Origin: BOG-908 sp964242115
GTDB lineage: Bacteria > Pseudomonadota > Alphaproteobacteria > Acetobacterales > Acetobacteraceae
Reading direction: 5' to 3'
Length of the DNA: 64,000 bases
Assembly (NCBI GenBank): GCA_964242115.1
Contig: CAXSZX010000009.1
Coordinates: 1-64,000, forward strand
Part shown: positions 8,646 through 17,262 of the stretch, piece by piece
Position numbering within the stretch: position 1 is the first letter of the stretch
How the letters are laid out: every line of letters starts with the position of its first letter
Notes under the pieces: generated by a model
What the model was told of the DNA's origin: nothing
The model's input: the letters and a program-made list of their open reading frames with translations, nothing else
Database searches by the model: none
Made by a program: the position numbers and the translations under genes

Positions 8646-9839
8646 ATGGCAAGAGTGCCGGCCCGGGTGGCCGGTCAACAAGAAGCGAGCAGCGATTTGA
8701 CACCACAGACACCTGGCCGGGCACCGCTGGCCGGCCGCTTCGCCTGCTTCCTCCTCGCTGCCACCTGCCTGGCCATCCTGGCCGGCCCGCGCCAGGCGCA
8801 CGCCCAGGCCGCCGGCGACGCAGTCCCGGTCACCGTGGTGCGCGCCGCCCGCCAGGACGTGCCGGAATACGTCACCGGCATCGGCACAGTGCAGGCCTAC
8901 CGCTCGGTGCTGGTCCGCGCCCGGGTGGACGGCAACCTCGACAGCATCGGCTTCCGCGAGGGCCAGACGGTCCACCCCGGCGACCTGCTCGCCCAGATCG
9001 ACCCGCGCCCCTACGCCGCCGCGCTGGCCCAGGCGCAGGCCAAGCGTGCCGCAGACGAGGTGCAGCTGGAGAACGCCAAGCGCGACCTGGTGCGCTACGC
9101 CAACCTGGTCCGCACCAACGAGGCCTCGCACCAGCAGACCGACACCCAGCAGGCGCTGGTCGGCCAGTACGTCGCCAACCTGCAGGGCGACGAGGCCGCC
9201 GTCGCCAGCGCCGAGCTGAACCTGAACTACTGCCGCATCACCGCACCCATCGAGGGCGTGGTCGGCCTGCGCCTGGTCGACATCGGCAACCTCATCCACG
9301 CCACCGACCAGACCGGCATCGTCAGCATCACCCAGGTCCACCCCATCGCCCTGCTGTTCACCCTGCCGCAGGACCAGCTCCCCATGGTGCGCACGGCGAT
9401 GTCGCAGACCGGCGGCGCGCCTGAGGTCGACGCCCTGTCCGGCGACGGCGGCCAGGTGCTCAGCCGCGGCAAGCTGCTGACCATCAACAACACCATCGAC
9501 ACGCTGACCGGCACGATCGAGCTGAAGGCCGAGTTCGCCAACACCGACGACAAGCTCTGGCCCGGCCAGTTCGTCACCGGCCGGCTGCTGCTGGGCACCG
9601 CGCGGAACGTGGTGACGCTGCCGCCGCAGGCCGTCCAGCACGGCCCGGACGGCCTCTACGTCTACCTCGTCAAGGCCGACCAGACGGTGGACCGCAGGGC
9701 GGTGAACATCGGCTACCAGGATAGCGGCCACGCCATCATCAGCAACGGGCTGCAGGCGGGCGAGACGGTGGTGTTGTCCGGCCAGCTTCGCGTGCAACCG
9801 GGCACCAAGGTCGACCCCCGCCAGCAGGACGCGAGCTGA
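8646..9839 (+). CDS. RND efflux periplasmic adaptor (membrane fusion protein)
   Basis: HlyD/AcrA-type adaptor, about 397 aa, bridging an inner-membrane RND pump and an outer-membrane channel. It has a hydrophobic signal region (FACFLLAATCLAILAG), a split biotinyl-lipoyl-like domain (VRARVDGNLDSIGFREGQTV and YCRITAPIEGVVGLRLV), an intervening coiled-coil hairpin rich in alanine and glutamine, and a beta-barrel with INNTIDTLTGTIELKAEF and WPGQFV. The ATG at 8646 is preferred; a TTG three codons earlier is also in frame. The RND transporter follows after a 135-bp gap that holds a duplicated copy of the transporter start. No outer-membrane channel gene is present. MdtA-like by sequence character. 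Confidence 0.93.
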   Translation: MARVPARVAGQQEASSDLTPQTPGRAPLAGRFACFLLAATCLAILAGPRQAHAQAAGDAVPVTVVRAARQDVPEYVTGIGTVQAYRSVLVRARVDGNLDSIGFREGQTVHPGDLLAQIDPRPYAAALAQAQAKRAADEVQLENAKRDLVRYANLVRTNEASHQQTDTQQALVGQYVANLQGDEAAVASAELNLNYCRITAPIEGVVGLRLVDIGNLIHATDQTGIVSITQVHPIALLFTLPQDQLPMVRTAMSQTGGAPEVDALSGDGGQVLSRGKLLTINNTIDTLTGTIELKAEFANTDDKLWPGQFVTGRLLLGTARNVVTLPPQAVQHGPDGLYVYLVKADQTVDRRAVNIGYQDSGHAIISNGLQAGETVVLSGQLRVQPGTKVDPRQQDAS

Positions 9840-9849
9840 GCCCCCGCTT

Positions 9850-9978
9850 ATGAGCATCTTCACCCCAGCCGTCCGCCGGCCGACCGCCACCTCGCAGATA
9901 AAGACGGCAATCTTCCCGGCCGGCCTCGCCTTCTGCAGGCCGCTGCCGATAACCCCGCTGCCGAGCCCCCGCCCATGA
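9850..9978 (+). pseudogene. 42-codon duplicate of the RND transporter start
   Basis: The ATG at 9850 opens a short frame beginning MSIFTPAVRRPTATS, a diverged copy of MSISTPFIRRPIATS at the start of the transporter 125 bp downstream. The similarity continues over the whole 125 bp and includes the upstream GAGCCCCCGC. Its TGA overlaps the transporter ATG as ATGA. It may be an inert relic of a tandem duplication or a leader ORF coupling translation of the pump to the adaptor. Confidence 0.7.
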
Positions 9979-12900
9979 GCATCTCCACCCCGTTTATCCG
10001 CCGGCCGATCGCCACCTCGCTGGTCATGGCGGCGATCTTCCTGGTCGGCGTCGCCAGCTACCCGCTGCTGCCAGTCGCCCCGCTGCCGACGGTGGACTTC
10101 CCCACCATCTCGGTCAGCGCCAGCTACCCCGGCGCCAGCCCGGACGTGATGGCGAGCTCGGTGGCCGAGCCGCTGGAGACGCAGCTCAGCCAGATCAACG
10201 GCCTGAGCCAGATGACGTCGATCAACGTGCTCGGCAGCTCCACCATCACCGTGCAGTTCGACCTCTCGCGCAACGTCGACGCGGCCGCCACCGACGTGCT
10301 GGAGGCGATCAACGGCGCCCAGGGCCAGTTGCCGAAGAACCTCCCCAGCCAGCCCACCTTCCGCAAGGTGAACCCGGCCGACAGCCCGATTTTCCTGATG
10401 AGCGTGTGGTCGAACGACCTGCCGCTGACCACGGTGGACGACTACGCCGAGAACGTGCTCAGCCAGCAGCTCAGCCAGGTCACCGGCGTCAGCCAGGTCA
10501 TCGTCGGCGGCCAGCAGAAGCCCGCCATCCGCGTCCAGATCGACCCCGCCCGCATCGCGGCGATGGGCCTGACCATGGAGGACGTGCGCACGGTGCTGAC
10601 CAACGCGACCGTCAACAGCCCCAAGGGCAGTATCGACGGCAGCCGCCAGTCATTCACCGTGCAGGCCAACGACCAGCTGACCGAGCCGGCCGACTACGGC
10701 AAGCTGATCGTCGCCTACCGCAACGGCGCGCCGGTGCGCATCCGCGACATCGGCCAGGCCATCCGCGGCCCGCAGAACGACGAGCTCGCCGCCTGGCAGG
10801 ACGCCAACGGCCGCACCCGCCGCGGCGTGCTGCTGATCATGTTCAAGCAGCCCGGCGCCAACGTCATCGCCACCGTGGCACGCATCCAGGCAGCCCTCCC
10901 GCGGCTGGAGGCGAGCATCCCGCCGTCGATCCACGTGCAGACCATCGTCGACCGCACGCAGACCATCCGCGCCTCGGTGGCCGACGTGGAGTTCACCCTG
11001 GTGCTCTCCATCGCCCTGGTGGTGATGGTGATCTTCCTGTTCCTGCGCAGCCTGTGGGCCACCATCATCCCCAGCGTCACCGTGCCGCTCGCCCTCGTCG
11101 GCACCTTCGCCGCCATGTACATACTGGGCTACAGCCTCGACAACCTCTCGCTGATGGGCCTGACCATTGCGGTCGGTTTCGTGGTGGACGACGCCATCGT
11201 CATGCTGGAGAACATCTACCGCCACATCGAGGACGGCATGGCGCCGCTCGAGGCAGCCCTGCAAGGCGCCGGCGAGATCGGCTTCACCATCGTCTCCATC
11301 AGCGTCTCGCTGATCGCGGTGTTCATCCCGCTGCTGCTGATGGGCGGCATCGTCGGCAGGCTGTTGCGCGAGTTCGCCATCGTGGTGTCCATCACGGTGG
11401 TCATCTCCGCCTTCGTCTCGCTGACGCTGACGCCGATGATGTGCGCGCGCTTCCTGCAGGCAGAGACGCACGAGCACGGCCGGCTCTACCGCGCGGTGGA
11501 ATCGATGTTCGATGCCATGCTCGCCTTCTACCGCCGCACCCTGGCGGTGGCCCTGCGCTTCCGCTTCGTGACCCTGATGGTGTTCCTCGCCACCGTCACG
11601 CTCACCGGCTACCTGTTCATCATCATCCCGAAGGGCTTCTTCCCGCAGCAGGACATCGGCACCCTGATCGCCATCACGGAAGCCAACCAGGACACCTCCT
11701 ACAAGGAGATGTACGCGAAGCAGGAGCAGCTCAACGCGATCCTGCAGGCCGACCCGGCGGTGGCCAGCTTCGCCTCCTTCATCGGCGCCGGCAACGGCGG
11801 GCAGACGGCCAATAACGGCCGCATCTACATGAACCTCAAGCCGTGGGGCACCCGCGACCCGATCACCACGGTGATCGCCCGCCTGGCCGAGAAGGCCCGC
11901 GCGATCGAGGGCTTCCGCATCTACATGCAGCCCGCGCAGGACATCACCGTCGGCGGCCGCCTCGCCCGCACGCTGTATCAGTATACCCTGCAGGATGCCG
12001 ACCCGGCCGAGCTGAACCAGTGGGCGCCGAAGCTGCTGGACAAGCTGCGCACCATCCCGATCCTGCGCGACGTCACCACCGACCAGCAGGTTGCCGGCAC
12101 CACCGCCACGCTCGCCATCGACCGCGACGCCGCCGCCCGCTTCGGCATCCAGCCGCAGCAGATCGACGACACCCTCTACGACGCGTTCGGCCAGCGCGAA
12201 GTCACCCAGTACTTCACCCAGCTCAACTCGTATTACGTGATCGAGGAAGTGCCGGCGCAGCTCGAAGGCGACGTCCGCACGCTGGACCGCCTCTACGTCC
12301 GCGGCACCTCAGGCGGCCCGCCGGTGCCGCTCTCCGCCCTGGTCCACCGCACCACGGTGCCCATCTCGCCGCTGGCGGTGAACCACCAGAGCCAGTTCCC
12401 TGCGGTGACCATCAGCTTCAACCTGGTGCCCGGCGCCTCGCTCGGCGACGCGGTGAACCAGGTGGACGCCGCCCGGGTGCAGATCGGCGCGCCTGGCTCG
12501 CTGCAGGGATCGTTTCAGGGCAACGCGGCGGCGTTCCAGTCCTCGCTCAGCAGCGAGCCGTATTTGATCGCCGCCGCCCTGGTGGCCGTCTACATCATCC
12601 TCGGCATTCTGTACGAGAGCTACATCCTGCCGCTGACCATCCTCTCCACCCTGCCGTCCGCCGGCGTGGGCGCGCTGCTGATGCTGATGCTGGCCGGGCG
12701 CGACCTCTCGGTCATCGCCATCGTCGGCATCATCCTGCTGATCGGCATCGTCAAGAAGAACGGCATCATGATGGTGGACTTCGCCATCCACGCCGAACGC
12801 GAGGGCGGCGCCACCCCGCTCGAAGCGATCACCCAGGCCTGCCTGCTGCGTTTCCGGCCGATCATGATGACCACCATGGCGGCCCTGCTGTCTGGCCTGC

Positions 12901-13112
12901 CGCTGATGCTGGAACACGGCGCGGGCTCCGAGCTGCGCCAGCCGCTGGGCTACGCGATGGTTGGCGGGCTGCTCGTCAGCCAGGCGCTGACGCTCTACAC
13001 CACGCCGGTGATCTACCTTTATCTCGATGCGCTGGCGCATTGGCTTTCGCCGGAAGCAGAGCAGCGTATGCCTAGGCTGGCGACGACGATGGCGGGGGCG
13101 GATGCCGACTGA
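9975..13112 (+). CDS. RND multidrug efflux transporter (MdtB/MdtC-like)
   Basis: 1045-aa proton-driven inner-membrane pump of the hydrophobe/amphiphile RND class. The N-terminus MSISTPFIRRPIATSLVM is the first membrane helix. Two large periplasmic loops follow TM1 and TM7. The proton-relay aspartates are in GFVVDDAIVML (TM4) and the TM10 lysine in GIVKKNGIMMV. The DN docking region (VIVGGQQKPAIRVQIDPARI) and the DC region are intact. Many mdtABC-type operons have two transporters; here there is one, preceded by a short duplicated start. Stop codon and arm-core repeat 7 are contiguous. Confidence 0.96.
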   Translation: MSISTPFIRRPIATSLVMAAIFLVGVASYPLLPVAPLPTVDFPTISVSASYPGASPDVMASSVAEPLETQLSQINGLSQMTSINVLGSSTITVQFDLSRNVDAAATDVLEAINGAQGQLPKNLPSQPTFRKVNPADSPIFLMSVWSNDLPLTTVDDYAENVLSQQLSQVTGVSQVIVGGQQKPAIRVQIDPARIAAMGLTMEDVRTVLTNATVNSPKGSIDGSRQSFTVQANDQLTEPADYGKLIVAYRNGAPVRIRDIGQAIRGPQNDELAAWQDANGRTRRGVLLIMFKQPGANVIATVARIQAALPRLEASIPPSIHVQTIVDRTQTIRASVADVEFTLVLSIALVVMVIFLFLRSLWATIIPSVTVPLALVGTFAAMYILGYSLDNLSLMGLTIAVGFVVDDAIVMLENIYRHIEDGMAPLEAALQGAGEIGFTIVSISVSLIAVFIPLLLMGGIVGRLLREFAIVVSITVVISAFVSLTLTPMMCARFLQAETHEHGRLYRAVESMFDAMLAFYRRTLAVALRFRFVTLMVFLATVTLTGYLFIIIPKGFFPQQDIGTLIAITEANQDTSYKEMYAKQEQLNAILQADPAVASFASFIGAGNGGQTANNGRIYMNLKPWGTRDPITTVIARLAEKARAIEGFRIYMQPAQDITVGGRLARTLYQYTLQDADPAELNQWAPKLLDKLRTIPILRDVTTDQQVAGTTATLAIDRDAAARFGIQPQQIDDTLYDAFGQREVTQYFTQLNSYYVIEEVPAQLEGDVRTLDRLYVRGTSGGPPVPLSALVHRTTVPISPLAVNHQSQFPAVTISFNLVPGASLGDAVNQVDAARVQIGAPGSLQGSFQGNAAAFQSSLSSEPYLIAAALVAVYIILGILYESYILPLTILSTLPSAGVGALLMLMLAGRDLSVIAIVGIILLIGIVKKNGIMMVDFAIHAEREGGATPLEAITQACLLRFRPIMMTTMAALLSGLPLMLEHGAGSELRQPLGYAMVGGLLVSQALTLYTTPVIYLYLDALAHWLSPEAEQRMPRLATTMAGADAD

Positions 13113-13247
13113 GCAAGCAAGGCCTTCTTTTCTGAAGAAAAGAAGCAAAAGACTTTTGTCGCGGCTGTCGCGGACTCTCCCACACGGCGCGACCCAGGGA
13201 ACAAAAGTTTTTTGGTTCTTTTTTTCAAAAAAGAACTGCTTGCCTTG
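13113..13247 (+). repeat. arm-core repeat 7
   Basis: Complete copy starting at the base after the RND transporter TGA and ending in the TTG that starts chorismate mutase. The core is the class with GGACTCTCCC, forward orientation. Confidence 0.9.
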
Positions 13248-13541
13248 ACCCCGGAAGAGCTCCGCACACTCCGAGACAGCATCGACAACATCGACGCTGC
13301 CCTGATCTACCTGCTCGCCGAGCGCTTCAAATGCACCCAGCAGGTCGGCCGCCTGAAGGCGCATCTCGGCCTTCCCCCGGCGGACAAGGCGCGCGAAGCC
13401 CAGCAGGTGGCACGCCTGCGAGCACTCGCCGAAGGCGCAAAGCTCGACCCGGAGTTCGCCGAAAAGTTCCTCGCCTTTGTCGTCCGCGAGGTCATCCAGC
13501 ACCATGAGTTGATCGCCTCGGGCGCAATCGCAACAGGGTGA
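13245..13541 (+). CDS. chorismate mutase, AroQ type
   Basis: All-helical chorismate mutase of about 98 aa that converts chorismate to prephenate for phenylalanine and tyrosine synthesis. It shows LRDSIDNIDAALIYLLAERF in helix 1, VGRLKAHLGLPPADKAREAQQ with the loop lysine and arginine, and a C-terminal helix ending VVREVIQHHE. The only start close to the conserved part is TTG 13245, which lies at the edge of the upstream repeat; an ATG further up (13212) would add MVLFFKKELLA encoded by the repeat arm. The protein stands alone, without a prephenate dehydratase domain. Confidence 0.85.
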   Translation: MTPEELRTLRDSIDNIDAALIYLLAERFKCTQQVGRLKAHLGLPPADKAREAQQVARLRALAEGAKLDPEFAEKFLAFVVREVIQHHELIASGAIATG

Positions 13542-13602
13542 TGGCAACCGCGCCACACACGACAGGTTAGCAATCGGAACCAGCAGGCAGGGAGCCTCCG
13601 AC

Positions 13603-14691
13603 ATGCCGCACATCGTCGTTGCCATTCCCGTCCGCGACGAGGCGGCCCTGATCGCCGATTGTATCCGCGCGCTCGCCCTGCAGCACGGCAGCCACCGCGC
13701 GGAGATCCTGCTGCTGGTCAACAACAGCACCGACGGCACGGCCGACATTGCGCGTGCCATGCGGCCGACGCTGCCGTGTCCGGTGCACGTCATCGAACAC
13801 CGCTTCGCCTCCGCCGAGGCCAATGCCGGCCACGCCCGCCGCCTCGCCATGTCCAAGGCAGCCATGCTGACGGCACCCGGCGGCATCGTCATGACCACGG
13901 ACGCCGACAGCTGCGTGCCGCCCGACTGGCTGGAGGCCAACATGGCCGCCATCGAAGCCGGCGCCGACGCCGTCTGCGGCCGCGCCGTCATCGACCCGAT
14001 GGACGCGCTGCAGATCCCCCGCCACTTGCACGAGGACGACTCCCGCGAGGTCGCCTATCAGTTGCAGCTCGAGCGCATCGCCTGCCTGCTCGACCCCGAC
14101 TCCGCCGATCCCTGGCCGCGCCACGCCGAGGAATCGGGTGCCAGCATCGCCGTGCGGGTCGAGGCCTTCACCAGCGCCGGCGGGGTGCCGCCCATCAGTT
14201 CCGGCGAGGATCGTGCCCTGATGGACGCGCTGCGCCGGATCGACGCGCGCATTCGCCATTCGCCCGACGTGTGGGTGAGCGTGTCCGGCCGCACGGTTGG
14301 CCGCGCCCGCGACGGCATGGCCGACACCATCCGGCGCCGCATCCGCCAGCAGGACGCCAACGTCGACGGCGCGATGGAGCCGGTGGCCAGCAGGGTCCGC
14401 CGGATCGGCGCGCGGCGGCTGCTGCGCCTCGCGTGGAGCAGCGTTGTCGGCCGCGATTCTTTGCTGGACCACCTGGCGCGCGAGCTGCGCGTGCCGCAGA
14501 GCCATCTGGAAGGCTGGATGGCGCTGCCTGCGTTCGGTGCTGCCTGGGCACTGGCCGAACAGACGAGTTCCAGGCTTGAACGCCTGCCAGTTGCCCGAGT
14601 GGATCTCGACGCAGAGATGCGGGTGGCGGAAGGGATCCTGGCAAGTTTGACAGGGGCTGCGGTGCGATTGGCGCCGGAACAGCCTGGGTAG
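13603..14691 (+). CDS. glycosyltransferase family 2 protein
   Basis: 362-aa GT-A fold protein. The nucleotide-binding strand is MPHIVVAIPVRDEAALIADC, followed by LLVNNSTDGTADIARAM and a DxD-like TTDADSCVPPDWL that would hold the metal and sugar nucleotide. SSGEDRALMDALRRID and the following WVSVSGRTVGRA resemble the acceptor region of family 2 enzymes. No membrane helix is evident, so it is probably cytoplasmic. The acceptor is unknown. The ATG at 13603 has a purine-rich GGCAGGGAG upstream. It follows chorismate mutase by 61 bp without a repeat between, so the two may be co-transcribed. Confidence 0.83.
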   Translation: MPHIVVAIPVRDEAALIADCIRALALQHGSHRAEILLLVNNSTDGTADIARAMRPTLPCPVHVIEHRFASAEANAGHARRLAMSKAAMLTAPGGIVMTTDADSCVPPDWLEANMAAIEAGADAVCGRAVIDPMDALQIPRHLHEDDSREVAYQLQLERIACLLDPDSADPWPRHAEESGASIAVRVEAFTSAGGVPPISSGEDRALMDALRRIDARIRHSPDVWVSVSGRTVGRARDGMADTIRRRIRQQDANVDGAMEPVASRVRRIGARRLLRLAWSSVVGRDSLLDHLARELRVPQSHLEGWMALPAFGAAWALAEQTSSRLERLPVARVDLDAEMRVAEGILASLTGAAVRLAPEQPG

Positions 14692-14838
14692 GAAGCAAGC
14701 GGTTCTTTTTTGAAAACAAGAACCAAAGACTTTTGCTTTCTGCTGTCGCGTAAGGCTGAAACGCCACGCCTCGACAACGCACGCCCAATCAGAGCAACAG
14801 TTTTTTGATTGTTTTTTCAAAAAACAACCGCTTGCTTT
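14692..14838 (+). repeat. arm-core repeat 8
   Basis: Complete copy directly after the glycosyltransferase TAG. The right arm has the TTGT/ACAA stem variant. GCTGAAACG-class core, forward. Confidence 0.88.
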
Positions 14839-14866
14839 CTCCTTCGCTCGTCGCCAAGCCCCGCCC

Positions 14867-15706
14867 ATGTCCGACGACGAACTCCGCCGACAGATCGAGT
14901 CCCTATGGGACCGGCGCGACACTCTCGCCGCCAACGCCGGCGCAGACGCCCGCAGCCCCGTAGACCAGGCGCTCGAAGCGCTCGACAGCGGCCGCCTGCG
15001 CGTGGCCGAGTCCATGCCCGATGGCTGGCACACCCACGCCTGGCTGAAGCAGGCGGTCCTGCTATCCTTCCGCCTCAACGACAGTGCGCCCATGCCCGGC
15101 GCCGCCGGCGCGCCCGCCTGCGACAAGGTGCCGCTCAAGACCGCCGGCTGGGACGCCGGCCGTTTCGCCGAGGCCGGCTTCCGCATGGTGCCCGGCGCCA
15201 TCGTTCGCCGCTCTGCCTACGTGGCCCCCGGCGCAGTGTTGATGCCCTGCTTCGTCAACGTCGGCGCCCGCATCGGCGCCGGCACCATGATCGACACCTG
15301 GTCCACCGTCGGCAGTTGCGCGCAAGTGGGTGCCAACTGCCACATCAGCGGCGGCGTGGGTCTGGGCGGCGTGCTGGAGCCGCTGCAGGCCAACCCGGTC
15401 ATCATCGAGGACGACTGCTTCATCGGCGCCCGCTCGGAGGTGGCCGAGGGCGTCATCGTCGAACGCGGCGCGGTGATCTCGATGGGCGTGTTCCTGGGCG
15501 CGTCCACCCGCATCGTCGACCGCACCACCGGCGAGGTGCACACCGGACGCGTGCCGGCCTACGCGGTGGTGGTGCCGGGCACGTTGCCGGGGCAGCCGCT
15601 GCCGAACGGCGCGCCGGGGCCCGGGCTTGCCTGCGCGGTGATCGTCAAGCGGGTGGACGCACAGACGCGGGCTAAGACGGCGGTTAATGATCTGCTAAGG
15701 GAATAG
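14867..15706 (+). CDS. dapD: 2,3,4,5-tetrahydropyridine-2,6-dicarboxylate N-succinyltransferase
   Basis: Succinyl-CoA-dependent enzyme of the lysine/diaminopimelate pathway, cytoplasmic, trimeric in the family. 279 aa with an N-terminal helical domain, then a left-handed beta-helix of hexapeptide repeats from about residue 105 (VPGAIVRRSAYVAPGAVLMP, VGARIGAGTMIDTWSTVGS, SGGVGLGGVLEPLQ, IEDDCFIGARSEVAEGV). The ATG at 14867 is the first in frame after the repeat. The TAG stop runs directly into a half copy of the arm-core repeat. Confidence 0.97.
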   Translation: MSDDELRRQIESLWDRRDTLAANAGADARSPVDQALEALDSGRLRVAESMPDGWHTHAWLKQAVLLSFRLNDSAPMPGAAGAPACDKVPLKTAGWDAGRFAEAGFRMVPGAIVRRSAYVAPGAVLMPCFVNVGARIGAGTMIDTWSTVGSCAQVGANCHISGGVGLGGVLEPLQANPVIIEDDCFIGARSEVAEGVIVERGAVISMGVFLGASTRIVDRTTGEVHTGRVPAYAVVVPGTLPGQPLPNGAPGPGLACAVIVKRVDAQTRAKTAVNDLLRE

Positions 15707-15800
15707 CGTCCGCTGTCGCGGTTCTGTCCGGCGAGCGCGCGACAGCGGACGCAAAAGTTTTTTGGTTCTTTTTTTCAAAAAAGAACTGCTTCCTTGCTTT
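15707..15800. repeat. arm-core repeat 9 (left arm missing)
   Basis: Begins abruptly in the core (GCGTCCGCTGTCGCGG) at the base after the dapD stop and keeps core and right arm only. Self-complementary core class. Confidence 0.85.
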
Positions 15801-15828
15801 CTTGCTGTGCACTGAACACTGTTAATCC

Positions 15829-16482
15829 ATGACCCGCCTCACCAACCTAGGCCGCAAGCCCCGCGGCCAGGGCGCCTCCCGCCGCGGCGAGATACTGCAG
15901 GCAGCCAAGCACCTTTTCGCCGAGGAAGGCGTCGCCCACGTCACGATGCGCCGTATCGGCGCCGCCGTCGGCGTCTCGCCCACCGCCCTGTACATGCATT
16001 TCGCCGACAAGGACGCGCTGCTCGCCGCCATCTCCCAGGACGTGTTCTCCGAGTTGCTGGAGCGGCTGGAGCGCAGCAAAACCCCGGGCCAGACGCCGCT
16101 CGAAGGCCTGCGCACCGGCCTGCGCGCCTACATCGCGTTCGGCCTGGAACGGCCCGACGAGTACCGCCTCACCTTCATGAGCCGGGCGTTCCGCCGCGCC
16201 GAGGCCAAGCCGCACGCGCTCGAGATCGCCGACCGCTCCTTTGCCATACTGCAGGACAAGGTCATCGACCTGATGCGCGACGGCACCGTCGCTGCCGGCG
16301 ACGCCTGCGCGGTGGCCGAGGCCATCTGGGCCACGCTGCACGGCGTCACTGCCATGCTCCTCGACCAGTGCGACAACATCGACACCGCGCCCGAAACGCT
16401 GATCGAGACTGCGCTGAACCTGCTCGAAGCCGGGCTTACGCAGGTTCACACGCCAGAAATCTTCGCAGCGCAACAAACATAA
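15829..16482 (+). CDS. TetR/AcrR-family transcriptional regulator
   Basis: 217 aa. The N-terminal helix-turn-helix at about residues 18-65 reads AKHLFAEEGVAHVTMRRIGA followed by SPTALYMHFADKDALL, the classic TetR DNA-binding pattern. The C-terminal ligand domain with GLRAYIAFGLERPDEYRLTF resembles the WHG-type TetR C-terminal domain. It probably acts as a dimeric repressor. A palindrome overlapping a promoter lies 6 bp after its stop, ahead of the RND-derived gene, which is the most likely target in the window. Confidence 0.92.
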   Translation: MTRLTNLGRKPRGQGASRRGEILQAAKHLFAEEGVAHVTMRRIGAAVGVSPTALYMHFADKDALLAAISQDVFSELLERLERSKTPGQTPLEGLRTGLRAYIAFGLERPDEYRLTFMSRAFRRAEAKPHALEIADRSFAILQDKVIDLMRDGTVAAGDACAVAEAIWATLHGVTAMLLDQCDNIDTAPETLIETALNLLEAGLTQVHTPEIFAAQQT

Positions 16483-16485
16483 ACC

Positions 16486-16514
16486 TTGTTAAGTTAACAC
16501 CGATCACCTATTAT
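16486..16514 (+). promoter_or_regulatory. promoter with overlapping palindromic operator
   Basis: TTGTTA (16486-16491), a 17-bp spacer and TATTAT (16509-16514) form a good sigma-70-type promoter. The 11-bp perfect palindrome GTTAAGTTAAC (16488-16498) overlaps the -35 box, as expected for an operator. It lies between the TetR gene and the downstream gene. Site recognition by that regulator is inferred. Confidence 0.6.
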
Positions 16515-16546
16515 CCAGGCGTCACGCACCGCTCTGGAGGTCCACC

Positions 16547-17128
16547 GTGTTCCTGTCCCAAGCTTTGCACCCAGCCGCTTCTCCTGCCGTCGCCAACTGC
16601 CGCCTGGCTGCCCGCGCCTGCTTGGCAGGAGCCGTGCTGACGCTCGGCCTGGTCGTCGCCGGCCAGCCTGGCCGCCTGCATCAGGCTGACTTCGCATCAC
16701 CGCCGGCCGCAGCGCCGATCGTGTTGCAGGACACCAGCCTGACCACCCTGCGCGACCGGGCGGAGGCGACCCGAGCGCTGATGCTGGCCCGTCCGGGCGT
16801 GGCCGCGGTCACCCTCGAGGGGCTGCGCCAACAAGGCGTCGCCATCGACTACGCGCCGCGCCGCCTGGCCGCACTCGGCATCTTGCCGCAGGACCTGACC
16901 AACGGGCTGCAGGTCGACGCGAGCCAGAGCAGGCCGGGCCACGTGGCGCTGACCGCGGCGGCACCAGGCTTGCAGTCCGTGGCTGACCGGCAGGTGCATG
17001 CCGGCCGGCAGGTCGTGCGGTTGGGCGACGTGGCGCTGGTGTCACGCGTGAGGCTGGACCCGCCGGTGTCCACCTTGCAGGTGCAGGGTGTGCCGGCGGT
17101 TCTGGTGATGGTGACACCGGTCGAGTAA
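16547..17128 (+). CDS. membrane-anchored protein resembling an RND-pump docking domain
   Basis: 193 aa, GTG start with GGAGG six bases upstream. One hydrophobic segment at about residues 20-42 (LAARACLAGAVLTLGLVVAG) would be a signal anchor or signal peptide. From about residue 65 to the end, the order and wording match the DN docking subdomain of RND transporters: a helix ending in RPGVAAVTLEG, then VAIDYAPRRLAALGILPQDL, NGLQ, later GRQVVRLGDVALVSRVRLDP and the closing QGVPAVLV. Full pumps are over 1000 aa; none of the transporter helices is present. It may be a domesticated fragment or a degenerate remnant kept in frame. The TetR gene and operator upstream fit efflux-type control. Confidence 0.6.
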   Translation: MFLSQALHPAASPAVANCRLAARACLAGAVLTLGLVVAGQPGRLHQADFASPPAAAPIVLQDTSLTTLRDRAEATRALMLARPGVAAVTLEGLRQQGVAIDYAPRRLAALGILPQDLTNGLQVDASQSRPGHVALTAAAPGLQSVADRQVHAGRQVVRLGDVALVSRVRLDPPVSTLQVQGVPAVLVMVTPVE

Positions 17129-17258
17129 GCAAGCAGTTCTTTTTTGAAAAAAAAGAACCAAAAAACTTCTGTTCCCCGGGGCGCGTCGTGTGAGAGACTC
17201 CGCGACAGCCACGACGAAAGCTTTTTGCTTCTTTTTTTCGAAGAAGGCTTGCTTGCTT
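17129..17258 (-). repeat. arm-core repeat 10
   Basis: Complete copy occupying nearly all of the 134 bp between two convergent stop codons (17128 and 17263). GACTC-class core in reverse (GAGACTCCGCGACAGC). Confidence 0.88.
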
Positions 17259-17262
17259 CGCG

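Noticed and set aside
10406..11815. Long arginine/alanine-rich frame inside the RND transporter
   Set aside because: High GC at third positions opens shadow frames on both strands; the composition is not protein-like and the true frame has full family motifs.
16547..17128. Unrelated lipoprotein or adhesin reading of the 193-aa protein
   Set aside because: The ordered match to RND docking-region phrases (IDYAPRRLAALGI, VRLGDVALV) is more specific than a generic secreted-protein reading.
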